NCBI GenBank assembly: GCA_963580245.1
Contig: CAUZJO010000001.1
Coordinates: 76,206 to 140,205, forward strand
DNA: 64,000 bases
From: CAUZJO01 sp963580245
GTDB lineage: Bacteria; Sumerlaeota; Sumerlaeia; MVZB01
Direction: 5' to 3'
A model generated the notes under the pieces. It was given only the letters and a program-made list of their open reading frames with translations, did not search any database and was not told the origin of the DNA. The position numbers were made by a program, and so were the translations under genes. Below, in pieces: positions 17,807-27,408 of this stretch (positions within the stretch are counted from its first letter, which is position 1; the number at the start of each line of letters is the position of its first letter).

Positions 17807-19195
17807 GTGGGAAATCACCTGAAATTTGAGAAATCTAGCCCGGTGCAAGCACCGGCGGGCGAGGTTTTCGCCTGGCACCAGCAGCCCGGGGCCTTCGAGC
17901 GGCTCACGCCCCCGTGGAGCAGGATTGAAGTCATCGAGCGTCCCAGCCGCATCGAGAATGGCTCGCGAGTCGTCATTCGGATGAAGGTTGGACCCGTGTG
18001 GCGGCGGTGGGTGGCCGAGTACTGCGATTTTGAACAGGGACGCCAGTTCGCCGACGTTCAGCCCGAAGGCCCCTTCGCCTACTGGAGGCATTTACACCGG
18101 TTCAGCGCCGACGGAGAGACCGCCAGTCGGCTCAAGGACCTGATCGAGTATGAGCTGCCGCTGGGAGCACTGGGACGGGCGTTGGCCGGTCGCCATGCGC
18201 GGCGCGAGCTGGAGCGTGAGTTTCGCTATCGGCACGCGGTCACGGTCGGCGACCTCGAAATGCTGGAGCGCCACCGCCGCGCCGGCGCGGGGCCGATGCA
18301 CGTCTTGGTCAGCGGCTCCTCGGGTCTGATCGGATCGCAACTGGTCCATATGCTCTCCTGCGGCGGGCATCGGGTCACCCGCCTGGTTCGCCGCCCGCCT
18401 CGCCCGGGTCAGGCCGAAGTGCGGCTGTCAGCCGAATCGGGGGGCTTCGAAGGCGGGGGGCTCGAGGGCCTTGATGCGGTGGTCCATCTGGCCGGCGAAA
18501 ACGTCGTGGCGGGGTTCTGGAACGCCGGCCTCAAGCAACGCATCCGCGACAGCCGGGTCGAGGGCACGCGCCGTTTGTGCGAGGCGCTGGCCGGTCTGGA
18601 CCCTCCCCCGCGCGCGCTCGTGTGCGCCTCGGCCCTCGGCTATTACGGCGACCGCGGCGATGAAGAACTGGAAGAACGAAGCGGGCCGGGCGAGAGCTTC
18701 CTGGCCGATGTCTGCCGCCAATGGGAGGCGGCGACCGAACCCGCCCGAGAGGCCGGGATGCGGGTGGTCAAGCTGCGCGTCGGCGTCGTGTTGAGCCCCG
18801 CCGGCGGCGCGCTGGTCAAAATGCTGACGCCTTTTTGGTTGGGACTCGGCGGCCGCCTGGGCCACGGGCGGCAGTGGATGAGCTGGATCGCGCTGGACGA
18901 CGCGCTCGACGTGATCTACCACGCGCTGATGGATGAGCAGCTAGAAGGCCCGGTCAACGCCGTCACCCCCCACCCGGTGACCAACGCGGAGTTCACCAAA
19001 ACGCTGGGTCGCGTGTTGCGGCGGCCGACCATTTTCCCCGCGCCGGCCTTTGCCCTGCGACTTGCCGTGGGAGAACTGGCGGACGAGCTGCTCCTGACCA
19101 GCGCGCGAGTTGTTCCCCGCCGGCTTACCGACCGTGGGCATTCATTCCGTTATCCGCAGTTGGAGGACGCATTGCGCCACGTCCTGGGGCGGTGA
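17807..19195 (+). CDS. SRPBCC domain fused to TIGR01777 NAD(P) epimerase-like protein
   Basis: 462 residues from GTG 17807; GTG 17768 is also possible. Residues 1-150 form a START/SRPBCC lipid- or ligand-binding domain (PAGEVFAWHQQPGAFERLTPPW, then EYELPLGALGRALAG). The second part is a YfcH-like short-chain dehydrogenase: VSGSSGLIGSQL nucleotide site, VVHLAGENV, SALGYYGDRG with the conserved tyrosine region, and a DUF1731-type C-terminal tail (TSARVVPRRLTDRGHSFRYP). This fusion is known in several phyla; its substrate is unknown. Confidence 0.9.
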   Translation: MGNHLKFEKSSPVQAPAGEVFAWHQQPGAFERLTPPWSRIEVIERPSRIENGSRVVIRMKVGPVWRRWVAEYCDFEQGRQFADVQPEGPFAYWRHLHRFSADGETASRLKDLIEYELPLGALGRALAGRHARRELEREFRYRHAVTVGDLEMLERHRRAGAGPMHVLVSGSSGLIGSQLVHMLSCGGHRVTRLVRRPPRPGQAEVRLSAESGGFEGGGLEGLDAVVHLAGENVVAGFWNAGLKQRIRDSRVEGTRRLCEALAGLDPPPRALVCASALGYYGDRGDEELEERSGPGESFLADVCRQWEAATEPAREAGMRVVKLRVGVVLSPAGGALVKMLTPFWLGLGGRLGHGRQWMSWIALDDALDVIYHALMDEQLEGPVNAVTPHPVTNAEFTKTLGRVLRRPTIFPAPAFALRLAVGELADELLLTSARVVPRRLTDRGHSFRYPQLEDALRHVLGR

Positions 19196-19292
19196 GAAAC
19201 CGGTGTCCGGCAACTCCGTGACGGTGAGGACCGGGGACGAGATCCAATGGGCATGAGAGGGGAGCACGCTTCGCGAGGGCGATCGGGCCCAG

Positions 19293-19673
19293 CTACGCCA
19301 TGGTTCTCAAGACGGAATTCACAACTTCGCGATCGAACGCTTGCGGGTCGAATTCACCCCCGATCCAATCCAATAACTCCTGATGCTCCTCGTGATTGGG
19401 ATCGCCGATCACTTCGAGAAAATGTTCGTAGCCCCAGACGCCGCCGCAGTCTTCCGGGGGGCATGCGCGCTTGCCGGCCAGGCATGCGGGGTAGCGCATG
19501 TCCTCCTTGGGCGGGCCGACCTGCTCGATCACCAGCCGATGGAGCCAGCTGTCGCCGAAGTCGTACTGATAGGTGAACTTCGCGCCCTTTCCCCGTACGA
19601 CGTCGCGGAGTGCCGATTTCGTTTCGTTCAACACCTCCACGCCGAAGTCCATATCAAAACGCAGCCATCCCAT
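19293..19673 (-). pseudogene. pRiA4b ORF-3-like fragment, 5' truncated
   Basis: The product matches only the C-terminal half of the plasmid pRiA4b ORF-3-like family: FTYQYDFGDSWLHRLVIEQV, PPEDCGGVWGYEHFLEVI, DWIGGEFDPQAFDREVVN. The expected N-terminal part (the W.R..VP..TL..LH..IQ region) is absent. The coding sequence runs back into the palindrome at 19662-19703 and can be read through it only as unrelated sequence. ATG 19673 lies within the left arm of the palindrome. A truncated or rearranged gene is the simplest reading; function of the family is not known to me. Confidence 0.7.
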
Positions 19674-19703
19674 AAGAATTCTCGAATTCTTATGGGATGG
19701 CTG
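19662..19703. repeat. Perfect 20-bp inverted repeat with 2-base loop
   Basis: Arms 19662-19681 and 19684-19703 are exact reverse complements around TC and contain two GAATTC sites. It sits exactly where the adjacent gene is truncated. A related GGGATGGCT-TGAAA word recurs at about 19752-19766. Nothing else is recognisable in 19704-20125. Confidence 0.85.
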
Positions 19704-20125
19704 TGAAAATAAAGCGCATTTCACAATGACAACCCGAATTCCGCAGGGCTGTGGGATGGCTCTGAAACGAGGTTGCGTTCATGGAGCCGGCCGGCCGATA
19801 TTATCCGCTCTATCAGCGGGCGCGCTATCGGGAAAACAAGGTTCGATGGGTCCAGCGAGAACGGTTCGTGGCAGATGCTCCGCTTGACTGGTAGGGAATT
19901 CGGGCATGCAAGAAGCGCGCGAAATCAGACGCAAGAATGAGAACTGTTGGCAAGGGCGCCACGCAATGAAGCGTCATCGCTTATACCGGCCGCGGCGGTG
20001 ATCATCTCGAAGCACCCGCGAAAAACGACAGCGCATCCACCCGCCGATACGTCGCGAAGGGGCGCTCATCGCGGCGACAGGCCGATCGGGCGTGGATCGA
20101 TCGATCAGTCGCGCGCTCGGATCGG

Positions 20126-22078
20126 TCAATCCAAAGCCCTGACCATCAGCTCCGCGATACGTCGGCTAAACGCGCTGGGATCGGCCAGTTTGCCGTCTTC
20201 GGAAAGCACCGCCTGGCCGTGCAAGAGCTCGGCGTATTCGGCGAGTCGCGGGTCTTGGGGGTCTTTTTCAAACAATGATGACAGTTTCTCGACGATGGGA
20301 TGGTTAGGGTTGAGTTCCAGGATGCGTTTGACTTCCGGCACGTCCTGGCCCATTGATTTCAGGATCTGTTCGAGCTGCGGCGTGAGGTCGGCCTGTTCAC
20401 CGACGAGGCACGCCGGCGAGGTCGTCAGTCGGCTGGAGAGCCGGACCTCCTTGACGTGCTTCTCAAGCTTGCCCTTGATGGCCTCGAGCAGCGATTGATA
20501 CGTCTGCTCCTGCTCCTTGCGTTCCTCCTCGGCTTTTTTCTTCTCTTCCTCGTCGCCCAGTTCGATCTCGCCCTTGCCGACCGACTTGAACGGCTTATCC
20601 TTGTGTTCGAAGACCCCGCCGGTCCAGATCTCGTCGATCGGGTCGCTCAGCAGCAGGACCTCGTAGCCCTTGTCGCGAAACGCCTCGAGGTGAGGTGAGT
20701 TCTCGATCGCCCCGCGCGACTGACCCGTCATGTAATAGACCGCGTCCTGCCCGTCCTTCATCCGGCCCACGTAATCCTGCAACGTGCTCAGCCCCCCGTC
20801 GACCTGCGTGGACTCGAACAGGCACAGATCGAGCAGCGCCTCGCGGTTGCGTTCATCATGAATGATGCCTTCCTTGATCACGCGGCCGAACTGGCGCCAG
20901 AATTTCTCGAACGACTCGGCCTCGTCCGCCTGCATCCTGCGCAGCGTATCGAGGACCTTGCGCACCAGGCTGTTGCGGATCAGACGGATCTGGCGGTTCT
21001 GTTGCAGGATCTCGCGCGAGATGTTGAGCGAGAGGTCTTCGGAATCGACGACGCCGCGGATGAACCGGAAGTACTCGGGGATCAGCTCCTTGCAATCGTG
21101 CATGATGAAGACGCGCTTGATATAGAGTTGTATCCCGTGGTCGCCGTCGGGCATCAGGATATTGATCGGCGCCTGGGACGGGATATAGAGCAGCGCGCGG
21201 AACTCGTGGGTCCCCTCGGCCTTTATGCTGAACCACTTGAGCGGGTCGGTCCAGTCGTGGCTGATGTGTTTGTAGAATTCCTTGAATTCCTCTTCCTTGA
21301 CCTCGCTCTCGGGCCGGGTCCAGATCGCCTTCATCGAGTTGAGTGTTTGGTCCTCGACGACGGTCCGCTCCTGGGCGCCTTCCTTGGGTTTACCTTCCTC
21401 GTCGCGTTCAATCTCGCTACGCTCAACCTGCATGCGGATGGGATACGAGACGAAGTCGGAATACTTTTTGACGGTTTGCCGAATGACCCATTCCTGCGTG
21501 AAGTCCTCGACCCCCTCTTCCTCGCTGACCGGTTTGAGGTGAAGCGTGACGGTGACGCCCTGGGCGGACCGTTCGGCTTCCTCCATCGTGTAGCGGCCGT
21601 CACCGTGCGATTCCCACTTCCAGGCCTGCTCTTCGCCGGCGCGGCGGGTGACGAGCGTCACGCGGTCGGCCACCATGAAGCTGGAATAGAAGCCGACGCC
21701 AAATTGTCCGATGAGTTCGGTCGGCACGTCGCTCTTCTTGGTTTGCTTGACCAGCTCGAGGAAATCGGCGGTCCCCGACTTGGCGATCGTTCCGATAAAA
21801 CGGATGATCTCGTCGTGATTCATCCCGATCCCGTTGTCGCTGACCGAGAGCGTGCGCTTGTCCCCGTCCACTTCGATGTGGATATGGGCGTCTTCGGTCA
21901 GGTTGCCCAGCTTCTCACTGGTCAGGGCCTCGAAGCGCAGTTTGTCGAGGGCGTCGGAGGCGTTCGAGATCAGCTCGCGCAGGAATATCTCCTTGTGCGA
22001 GTATACTGAATGAATCATCAGATCCAAAAGCTGCTTGGCCTCGGTCTGGAATTCATGGGTTTCGATCGTGGCGGTCAT
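20126..22078 (-). CDS. htpG: Molecular chaperone HtpG (Hsp90)
   Basis: Dimeric ATP-driven chaperone of the cytoplasm. Full length, 650 residues from ATG 22078, with GGAG about 10 bases upstream; a TTG two codons earlier is less likely. Landmarks: ELISNASDALDKLR, VSDNGIGMNHDEI (ATP lid region), GQFGVGFYSSFMVADRV, the middle-domain GVVDSEDLSLNISREILQ, and a C-terminal dimerisation segment (LNPNHPIVEKL). No heat-shock operator of the CIRCE type was seen in the upstream 160 bases. Confidence 0.97.
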   Translation of the reverse strand: MTATIETHEFQTEAKQLLDLMIHSVYSHKEIFLRELISNASDALDKLRFEALTSEKLGNLTEDAHIHIEVDGDKRTLSVSDNGIGMNHDEIIRFIGTIAKSGTADFLELVKQTKKSDVPTELIGQFGVGFYSSFMVADRVTLVTRRAGEEQAWKWESHGDGRYTMEEAERSAQGVTVTLHLKPVSEEEGVEDFTQEWVIRQTVKKYSDFVSYPIRMQVERSEIERDEEGKPKEGAQERTVVEDQTLNSMKAIWTRPESEVKEEEFKEFYKHISHDWTDPLKWFSIKAEGTHEFRALLYIPSQAPINILMPDGDHGIQLYIKRVFIMHDCKELIPEYFRFIRGVVDSEDLSLNISREILQQNRQIRLIRNSLVRKVLDTLRRMQADEAESFEKFWRQFGRVIKEGIIHDERNREALLDLCLFESTQVDGGLSTLQDYVGRMKDGQDAVYYMTGQSRGAIENSPHLEAFRDKGYEVLLLSDPIDEIWTGGVFEHKDKPFKSVGKGEIELGDEEEKKKAEEERKEQEQTYQSLLEAIKGKLEKHVKEVRLSSRLTTSPACLVGEQADLTPQLEQILKSMGQDVPEVKRILELNPNHPIVEKLSSLFEKDPQDPRLAEYAELLHGQAVLSEDGKLADPSAFSRRIAELMVRALD

Positions 22079-22240
22079 CGTCAAGGGTCTCCTCCAATGG
22101 CGGTCGTCGCATCAATTACTGGCGTTCTCTGGCGGGTGGCGGAGCAATCTTATCGTTTGACCGCCACCTACAGTAACAGAACTATTACCACGACCAGCGT
22201 TGGGAATCACCTGGTTTTTGTAGATTCTTTCGTATCAATA

Positions 22241-22395
22241 GGACGCGGATGACGCGGATTTTACGGATTCACACCGATCAGAGAATAATTAAAACTTGTT
22301 TATATATTGCCTTAATCCGTGAAAATCTGTCAAATCCGTATCATCTGTGTTCCATAATTCGCGAGAATCCGTTGAATCCGCGTCATCCGCGTTCC
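22241..22395. repeat. Three-unit GCGGATGACGCGGATT interspersed repeat
   Basis: One unit at 22241-22279 reads GGACGCGGATGACGCGGATT and onward; two more units in reverse orientation lie at about 22314-22353 and 22359-22395. The outer two can pair as an imperfect inverted repeat of about 30 bases, giving a large hairpin. Together they fill the gap between htpG and the small gene at 22399. Repeats of this type recur in many bacterial genomes, but what spreads them is unclear to me. Confidence 0.7.
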
Positions 22396-22398
22396 ATA

Positions 22399-22668
22399 TC
22401 AAAAGCTCGACGAGATCGTTCTTTCATATTCGGGAAAGTATCTGTTGATCAGCGGCAGGTCGAAACGCGACAGAATCATCGTATTGCTCTCACGTTCGAG
22501 CAGGAACTCGAACGACCGCTTGATCAGTTCCGCCTCCGATGCCTTGCCACCCGTCAGCTTTTGATAATAGGCCGGATCAAGCGTCACCGTGTGCGTCGTG
22601 GTCGACTTGTCTTCAACGGTCACGTGATATGAATCCGCGCCTTTCTCTTCAACGAGTATGTTCGCCAT
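22399..22668 (-). CDS. Small conserved protein, unknown function
   Basis: 89 residues with a strong start: GGGAGG about 9 bases before ATG 22668. The product reads as a compact beta-beta-alpha protein: MANILVEEKGADSYHVTVED, THTVTLDPAYYQKLTGG, then a helix ELIKRSFEFLLERESN and the tail LPLINRYFPEYERTI. I do not recognise a named family. The stop sits against the repeat at 22241-22395. Likely transcribed alone. Confidence 0.7.
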   Translation of the reverse strand: MANILVEEKGADSYHVTVEDKSTTTHTVTLDPAYYQKLTGGKASEAELIKRSFEFLLERESNTMILSRFDLPLINRYFPEYERTISSSF

Positions 22669-22903
22669 AGGTGTCCGCCTCCCATTTGTCCGGCATTCGG
22701 AAAACCATGGGTTAATAATACACCCCGGGCCTTAATGTCAAGCCTTCATGACCGCATCGGCCCATTCGGGTATGATGCAGTTTTGGGAGTCAACGCAATT
22801 TGAGGATTACTTGTTTGACACCGTGCCGGTAAGGGATTAGTCTGGGAGCTGGAGATTAAAGTACGCGCTGTATCGGAGCGACTGATTGGCTCGGAGCGGA
22901 CAT

Positions 22904-24502
22904 ATGGGATATTTCAGTTTACGCCGGCAATCCCTCAGCGGGAATGTTGTGCCGCTTCTTCTGTTTCTATGTGGCGGATTGCTCTCTGGTTTATGCGCTG
23001 GTGAGCCGCCCCGTCAATCCAGATATCTCCTGCTCGATTCACGGATCGTTGAGAAGACCGAAAACGTCAAACTCACCGTCGGCACCGTCGGCAAGCACCC
23101 CGCCAATCCCCTGTTCGGTGAAGATAACCCATGGGAGCCTCGGTTGGACAACTTGTATGGGACGATCATGTACGACGAAGAGGACGGCCTGTATAAACTT
23201 TGGTATAACCCCTTTGTGCTCGACGGCGCGATGACCCGCACGCCCCCCGATCGACGCCTGCCCGAAACGGATCCTCCCGGCGATCCCAGCGACCCCGAGA
23301 GCCTGACCACCTATATGAAGATGCATTCTCCGGCGAGGGCTCAGCTAGGCAATGATTCCGAGGAAACCATCGCAAGTTGGTACGGCATGCAACGCGTGAG
23401 CGGCGTTTGTTACGCGACTTCCACGGACGGAATCCATTGGGAGAAACCCCTGATGGACCTTGTCACGTTTCAGGGCCGCAAGAGCAACATCGTTTTCTGG
23501 GGGGCGCACGGACCGGGCGTGTTATACGATCCGCTCGAGCGCGACCCGGCCCGGCGTTACAAGATGTTTTTCAGCTATCATTTTCGCGAGCCGGTGCTCC
23601 CCGGCAGCCCAAAACTGGACTCCTATCCGTTCATGTCGGTTGCGTTCTCGCCCGATGGCTTGCGTTGGGGAGAGCCGATCGCGGTTCCGGAACTCCGCGT
23701 CGCGGGCGACACCCACAGCAATACCTTCTGGGCGCCTGAATTGAACAAATACGTGGGGATTACGCGTCATTGGGAAGACGGCCGGGTCCATCGCGAAAGC
23801 CAACGGCTCGTCTACCGCACCGAGACCGCGGACTTCATAAATTGGAGCGAAGCCGAGGAAGTCCTGCGCGGCACGAAATCCGATCAGGTCTACGCGATGC
23901 CCGTTTTCCGACACGCCGGCGTCTATCTTGGGTTTGCCACGATCCTGCGAGTGCGCGAAGACCGTTCGCACTGTGAATTGGCCTGGAGCCCCGATACGAT
24001 CCATTGGGAGCGCATCGATCCGGGGACGCCGCTGATTCCGAACGGGGGCGAGGTCGGAGACTACGATTGGGGATGCGTCTTCGCGTGCGATAACCCCGTG
24101 TTCCTCGACGACGAAATACGTCTTTTCTATGAAGGTTCGAATGGGATCCACGGGGGATGGCGTAATTCGTTTCTCTGCCTGGCGAGCCTGCGGCCCGATG
24201 GGTTCGCGGGCTACGAGCCGTCATCGGATGAGACGAACGGGAACGTGTGGACGCAGCCCGTTATCTGTCAAGGGGCGAACCTGCGCGTCTCCGCGGACGC
24301 GGCCGGCGGGGCCCTCAGGGTCGGCATCGTCGGTGACGCGGACCGGTCAATCGAACGTTGCAAGCCGATCCAGGGCGATGTGAGCGACACCGTCGTTCAA
24401 TGGAGCGATGCCGGTAACCTTGCGCCATACCACGGCGGGCCGATTCAACTCCAGTTCGAGTTGGACGGCGCCAAGCTCTATTCTTTCAGCTTTGCGGATT
24501 GA
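22904..24502 (+). CDS. Exported five-bladed beta-propeller glycosidase-like protein
   Basis: 533 residues from ATG 22904, with GGAG at 22893-22896; the frame opens earlier at TTG 22886. A signal peptide (hydrophobic about 16-34) precedes a long beta-propeller with repeated STDGIHWEKP, SPDGLRWGEP, TADFINWSEA, SPDTIHWERI strands, the blade signature of GH43/GH32/sialidase-like propellers. Conserved acidic pockets such as YDEEDGLYKLWYNP, FWAPELNKYVGITRHW and DWGCVFACDNPVF would hold catalytic residues, but no family assignment is safe. It faces the GH32-like operon, so a shared role in glycan use is likely. Confidence 0.75.
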   Translation: MGYFSLRRQSLSGNVVPLLLFLCGGLLSGLCAGEPPRQSRYLLLDSRIVEKTENVKLTVGTVGKHPANPLFGEDNPWEPRLDNLYGTIMYDEEDGLYKLWYNPFVLDGAMTRTPPDRRLPETDPPGDPSDPESLTTYMKMHSPARAQLGNDSEETIASWYGMQRVSGVCYATSTDGIHWEKPLMDLVTFQGRKSNIVFWGAHGPGVLYDPLERDPARRYKMFFSYHFREPVLPGSPKLDSYPFMSVAFSPDGLRWGEPIAVPELRVAGDTHSNTFWAPELNKYVGITRHWEDGRVHRESQRLVYRTETADFINWSEAEEVLRGTKSDQVYAMPVFRHAGVYLGFATILRVREDRSHCELAWSPDTIHWERIDPGTPLIPNGGEVGDYDWGCVFACDNPVFLDDEIRLFYEGSNGIHGGWRNSFLCLASLRPDGFAGYEPSSDETNGNVWTQPVICQGANLRVSADAAGGALRVGIVGDADRSIERCKPIQGDVSDTVVQWSDAGNLAPYHGGPIQLQFELDGAKLYSFSFAD

Positions 24503-24578
24503 GCATTCCAGGGGTCCGGGACGAATCTGCTTCGACGGGCCAATATATCTAAAGAGGGAAGCCGGTCTAAGGCGTGTG

Positions 24579-25814
24579 ATGGGCGTCATCGGAGACACTC
24601 AGGGTCTTGGCGTAAGACATCCGCGGGATTGGCCGCGCGAGGCGAAAGCATCGGAAAAGGACACGGGCGTTCCCGTTTCGTTCGAGGAATTGGAACGCAA
24701 GGCCCGCGAGAAGCTGCCGCCGGAAATCTATGACTTCGTGGCCGGCGGGGCGGGCGGCGAGGAGACGATGCGGGCCAATCGTCAGGCCTTTCAGCGCCGG
24801 TGGTTGGTGCCGCGCATGTTGCGTGACGTCTCCCGATGCAGGACGGACATTGAACTGCTGGGTGCCCGACATCCCGCGCCGGTTTTGCTGGGGCCGGTGG
24901 GGTGCTTGGCCCTTGTGAACCCGGAGGGAGAGGTGGCGGTTGCGCGAGCGGCGGCTTCGGCCGGGCTCACTTATGTGTTGAGTAACGCCTCGAGCCACGG
25001 CATCGAAGCGGTGGCCGAAGCCATGGGAGACGCCCCTCGCTGGTTCCAGCTTTACGTCAGTCCGGACCACAAACTGAACTCAAGTTTTCTCAAACGGGCC
25101 CAGTCCGCGGGCTATCGCGCCGTCATGGTGACGGTCGACACCAAACGCCTGGGCTGGCGGGAACGGCTCATCAAGCGGGGCTACAACCCGCAACGCGTGG
25201 GTCATGGGATGGGGGTTTACCTGAGCGATCCGCATTTTCGCGGGCTCATTCCGGAGTCCGCCAAGGAGGATCACCAGACCGTCTTCGATACCTTCGCCCG
25301 GGTGGCGATCAATGACGCGCTGACGATCGAAGATGTTCGCCGCCTGCGGGATCAGACGCCCTTGCCGATCCTGCTCAAGGGCATTCTGCACCCCGAAGAG
25401 GCGGCCGAGGCGGTCGAGCACGGCGTCAGTGGCATCGTTGTCTCCAACCACGGGGGCCGGCAACTGGAAGGCGCCATCAGCGCCCTGGACGCCCTGCCGG
25501 GGATTGTCAAGGCCGTGGCCGGTCGCGCGGCGGTGTTGCTCGATGGCGGCGTGCGCCGCGCCCCGGACGCGCTCAAAGCCATCGCGCTCGGCGCCGACGC
25601 CGTCATGCTCGCTCGGCCCTACGTCTATGGGCTGGCGTTGGCGGGAGAGCGTGGCGTGGGGCAGGTCCTACAGAATTTCCTCGCCGACTTCCACACGTCT
25701 TTGGCGCTGGTCGGCTGCGGCTCCGTTGAAGAGCTTGACGCCTCGTTTATTACCGAAGGCCCCTGGTATGGGGGCGGGGTTGGTCCGGCCGAGGTCGGCG
25801 GCGCATCCGAGTAA
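24579..25814 (+). CDS. FMN-dependent alpha-hydroxy-acid dehydrogenase/oxidase
   Basis: 411 residues from ATG 24579; the frame also runs back into the previous gene. A TIM-barrel flavoenzyme of the lactate/glycolate oxidase family, oxidising an L-2-hydroxy acid to a 2-oxo acid. Seen: IYDFVAGGAGGEETMRAN, LGPVGCLALVNPEGE, WFQLYVSPD, the active-site stretch GIVVSNHGGRQLEG (catalytic His, substrate Arg) and the FMN-phosphate site VLLDGGVRRAPDALKAIALG. Substrate (lactate, glycolate or another) is not resolvable. It lies 77 bases from the glycosidase-like gene on the same strand. Confidence 0.92.
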   Translation: MGVIGDTQGLGVRHPRDWPREAKASEKDTGVPVSFEELERKAREKLPPEIYDFVAGGAGGEETMRANRQAFQRRWLVPRMLRDVSRCRTDIELLGARHPAPVLLGPVGCLALVNPEGEVAVARAAASAGLTYVLSNASSHGIEAVAEAMGDAPRWFQLYVSPDHKLNSSFLKRAQSAGYRAVMVTVDTKRLGWRERLIKRGYNPQRVGHGMGVYLSDPHFRGLIPESAKEDHQTVFDTFARVAINDALTIEDVRRLRDQTPLPILLKGILHPEEAAEAVEHGVSGIVVSNHGGRQLEGAISALDALPGIVKAVAGRAAVLLDGGVRRAPDALKAIALGADAVMLARPYVYGLALAGERGVGQVLQNFLADFHTSLALVGCGSVEELDASFITEGPWYGGGVGPAEVGGASE

Positions 25815-25887
25815 ACGTCCGATACGGATTGGTCGGATACAGATTGGAACGGCGGCGCATCGTCCTGCCAAGGGTCCGCGCCGTTGT

Positions 25888-27384
25888 TTACTGGGCGCCT
25901 CTCCCCGGCTTCATAACGATGATCCGATCCAGCTCCTCGCCGTCCTTCCTCACCTGCCGAATCTTCAACCGGTTTCCGTCTACCTCGACGTACGTAAACT
26001 GATGGACATCGGCGATGTACTTCGCCGTGTAGGGCTGCCAGGTTTCCGAATTGTCGGTTTGCTCGGGACTGTGGAGCTGCTGATTCCCGCCCCCGCCGGT
26101 AACGTAATAAATCACGCCTTCCGGGGTCGTGTCCGTCTTGCCGTCGAACTCGCGGTCGAGTGCGAAGCTTCCCGGGATTTCATGGCCTTGCTCCTTGACG
26201 GGACCGGTCGGCCTGGGATCGGCAGTGAATTTCAATGGATAGGTGCGCTGGTAGGCGTGGGTGTATCCGCAGAATACCACGTTAACGCCCCCCTCCTCGA
26301 ACAGGTCGGCCACGATCCGCATTTTTTGCGTATGTGGAAACATGGTGGACGAATTGAAGGGTGGAAGGTAACAGGCGACGAACTTCCACGTGGCGTCCTT
26401 CGCCGCTTCCAGGTCTTGCCTGAGCCAATCCCGAAGCATCGGGTCGTTCCAATCGGCATGGGGGTTCCATGAATCCAGCATCGTCCAGTGCGAATCGGCG
26501 TAATCGAAGGAATAGTTGGCCATGCGCGGGTATCGATCGCCGGTGGCGGTCAGGATGGCCTGCTCCCGCTCGGCCGTGCCGCCCAGGGGAAACGTGTTCG
26601 GTCCCCCAACTTGAAGCGCTGGGCCATTCAGGGGTTGGGACCAGTACATGTAATACGCGAATCCGTCGGGATGGGCGTCGAGGGGTTGACCGCTATCGTG
26701 TTGCCCCAAGCCCGCCAGAAACAACGTGGACCTTATCAGCGGCGCGCCGACGTCCGCGGAAGCTTGATCGGCGTTATAGATCGGGAAATACTTCTCGCGA
26801 TACTCACTGATCCGGCCGTCGTTATAAATGATGTCGCCGGGGATGACCACGAAGTCCGGCTTCCATTGGTGGACTTGATGCGCGACTTCCTTCTGTTCGG
26901 GGCTGTTGACGCCGCAGTCCGCCATCACCACGCATTGAAACGGCCGGCCCGCGGGCTTGCGCGCCATTGCCTCGGCCGAAAAGACGATCTCCCCGTTTCG
27001 TGATACCCGATACTCGAAAAACCCGCCCGGCTTCAGACCCGTGAGCGACGCGCGATAGACACGGTGAGGCGCAATCGACTCGACGGCAACGCGGCGCCAG
27101 GTGGGAGTTCCGCAGTCCGTCCATGCAACTCCATCGACCGGCCGCGATTGAACCGACCAGTCCGCGTCCGTGTCCTCGGCATGCCAAAGCAGCTCCAGGC
27201 TTTCGGCTCGGGCGAGTTTCGCGGCGTCGCCCAGTTGCAGGTATGGCTTCACAATAAAGGGAACCGGATCAGGTGATTCCGCATCCGGGGCCTGCGCCAA
27301 GGCGGACGGTCCCGTCACGCGCGCGCAACCGATGCAAAACGCAAACAGATACAGGAACCGATTGACCGTCACGCGTGGAACCAT
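25888..27384 (-). CDS. Exported metallophosphoesterase with altered metal ligands
   Basis: 498 residues: signal peptide, an N-terminal fibronectin-like domain (about 45-140) and a calcineurin-like phosphoesterase domain in purple acid phosphatase order. Asp156 (MADCG) and Asp184 (PGDIIYND) are kept, but the usual GNH(D) reads GLGQHD (Gln228), the HxPPY histidine position reads ACYLPPF (338-342), and GHxH reads CGYTHAYQRT with Tyr374 in place of the first His. These readings were checked in the DNA. The enzyme may be inactive or may bind only one metal. Last gene of the GH32-like operon, 24 bases after the previous one. Confidence 0.85.
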   Translation of the reverse strand: MVPRVTVNRFLYLFAFCIGCARVTGPSALAQAPDAESPDPVPFIVKPYLQLGDAAKLARAESLELLWHAEDTDADWSVQSRPVDGVAWTDCGTPTWRRVAVESIAPHRVYRASLTGLKPGGFFEYRVSRNGEIVFSAEAMARKPAGRPFQCVVMADCGVNSPEQKEVAHQVHQWKPDFVVIPGDIIYNDGRISEYREKYFPIYNADQASADVGAPLIRSTLFLAGLGQHDSGQPLDAHPDGFAYYMYWSQPLNGPALQVGGPNTFPLGGTAEREQAILTATGDRYPRMANYSFDYADSHWTMLDSWNPHADWNDPMLRDWLRQDLEAAKDATWKFVACYLPPFNSSTMFPHTQKMRIVADLFEEGGVNVVFCGYTHAYQRTYPLKFTADPRPTGPVKEQGHEIPGSFALDREFDGKTDTTPEGVIYYVTGGGGNQQLHSPEQTDNSETWQPYTAKYIADVHQFTYVEVDGNRLKIRQVRKDGEELDRIIVMKPGRGAQ

Positions 27385-27408
27385 GATGGGACCTCAACTC
27401 ATCGAGGA

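Noticed and set aside
19781..19894. 37-residue frame rich in Tyr, Arg and Trp (GRYYPLYQRARYRENKVRW)
   Set aside because: Looks protein-like, possibly a gene remnant beside the palindrome, but too short and without any start signal to support it.
25848..25885. Possible bidirectional terminator between two convergent genes
   Set aside because: AACGGCG and CGCCGTT can pair, but the loop is long and no T-run follows on either strand.
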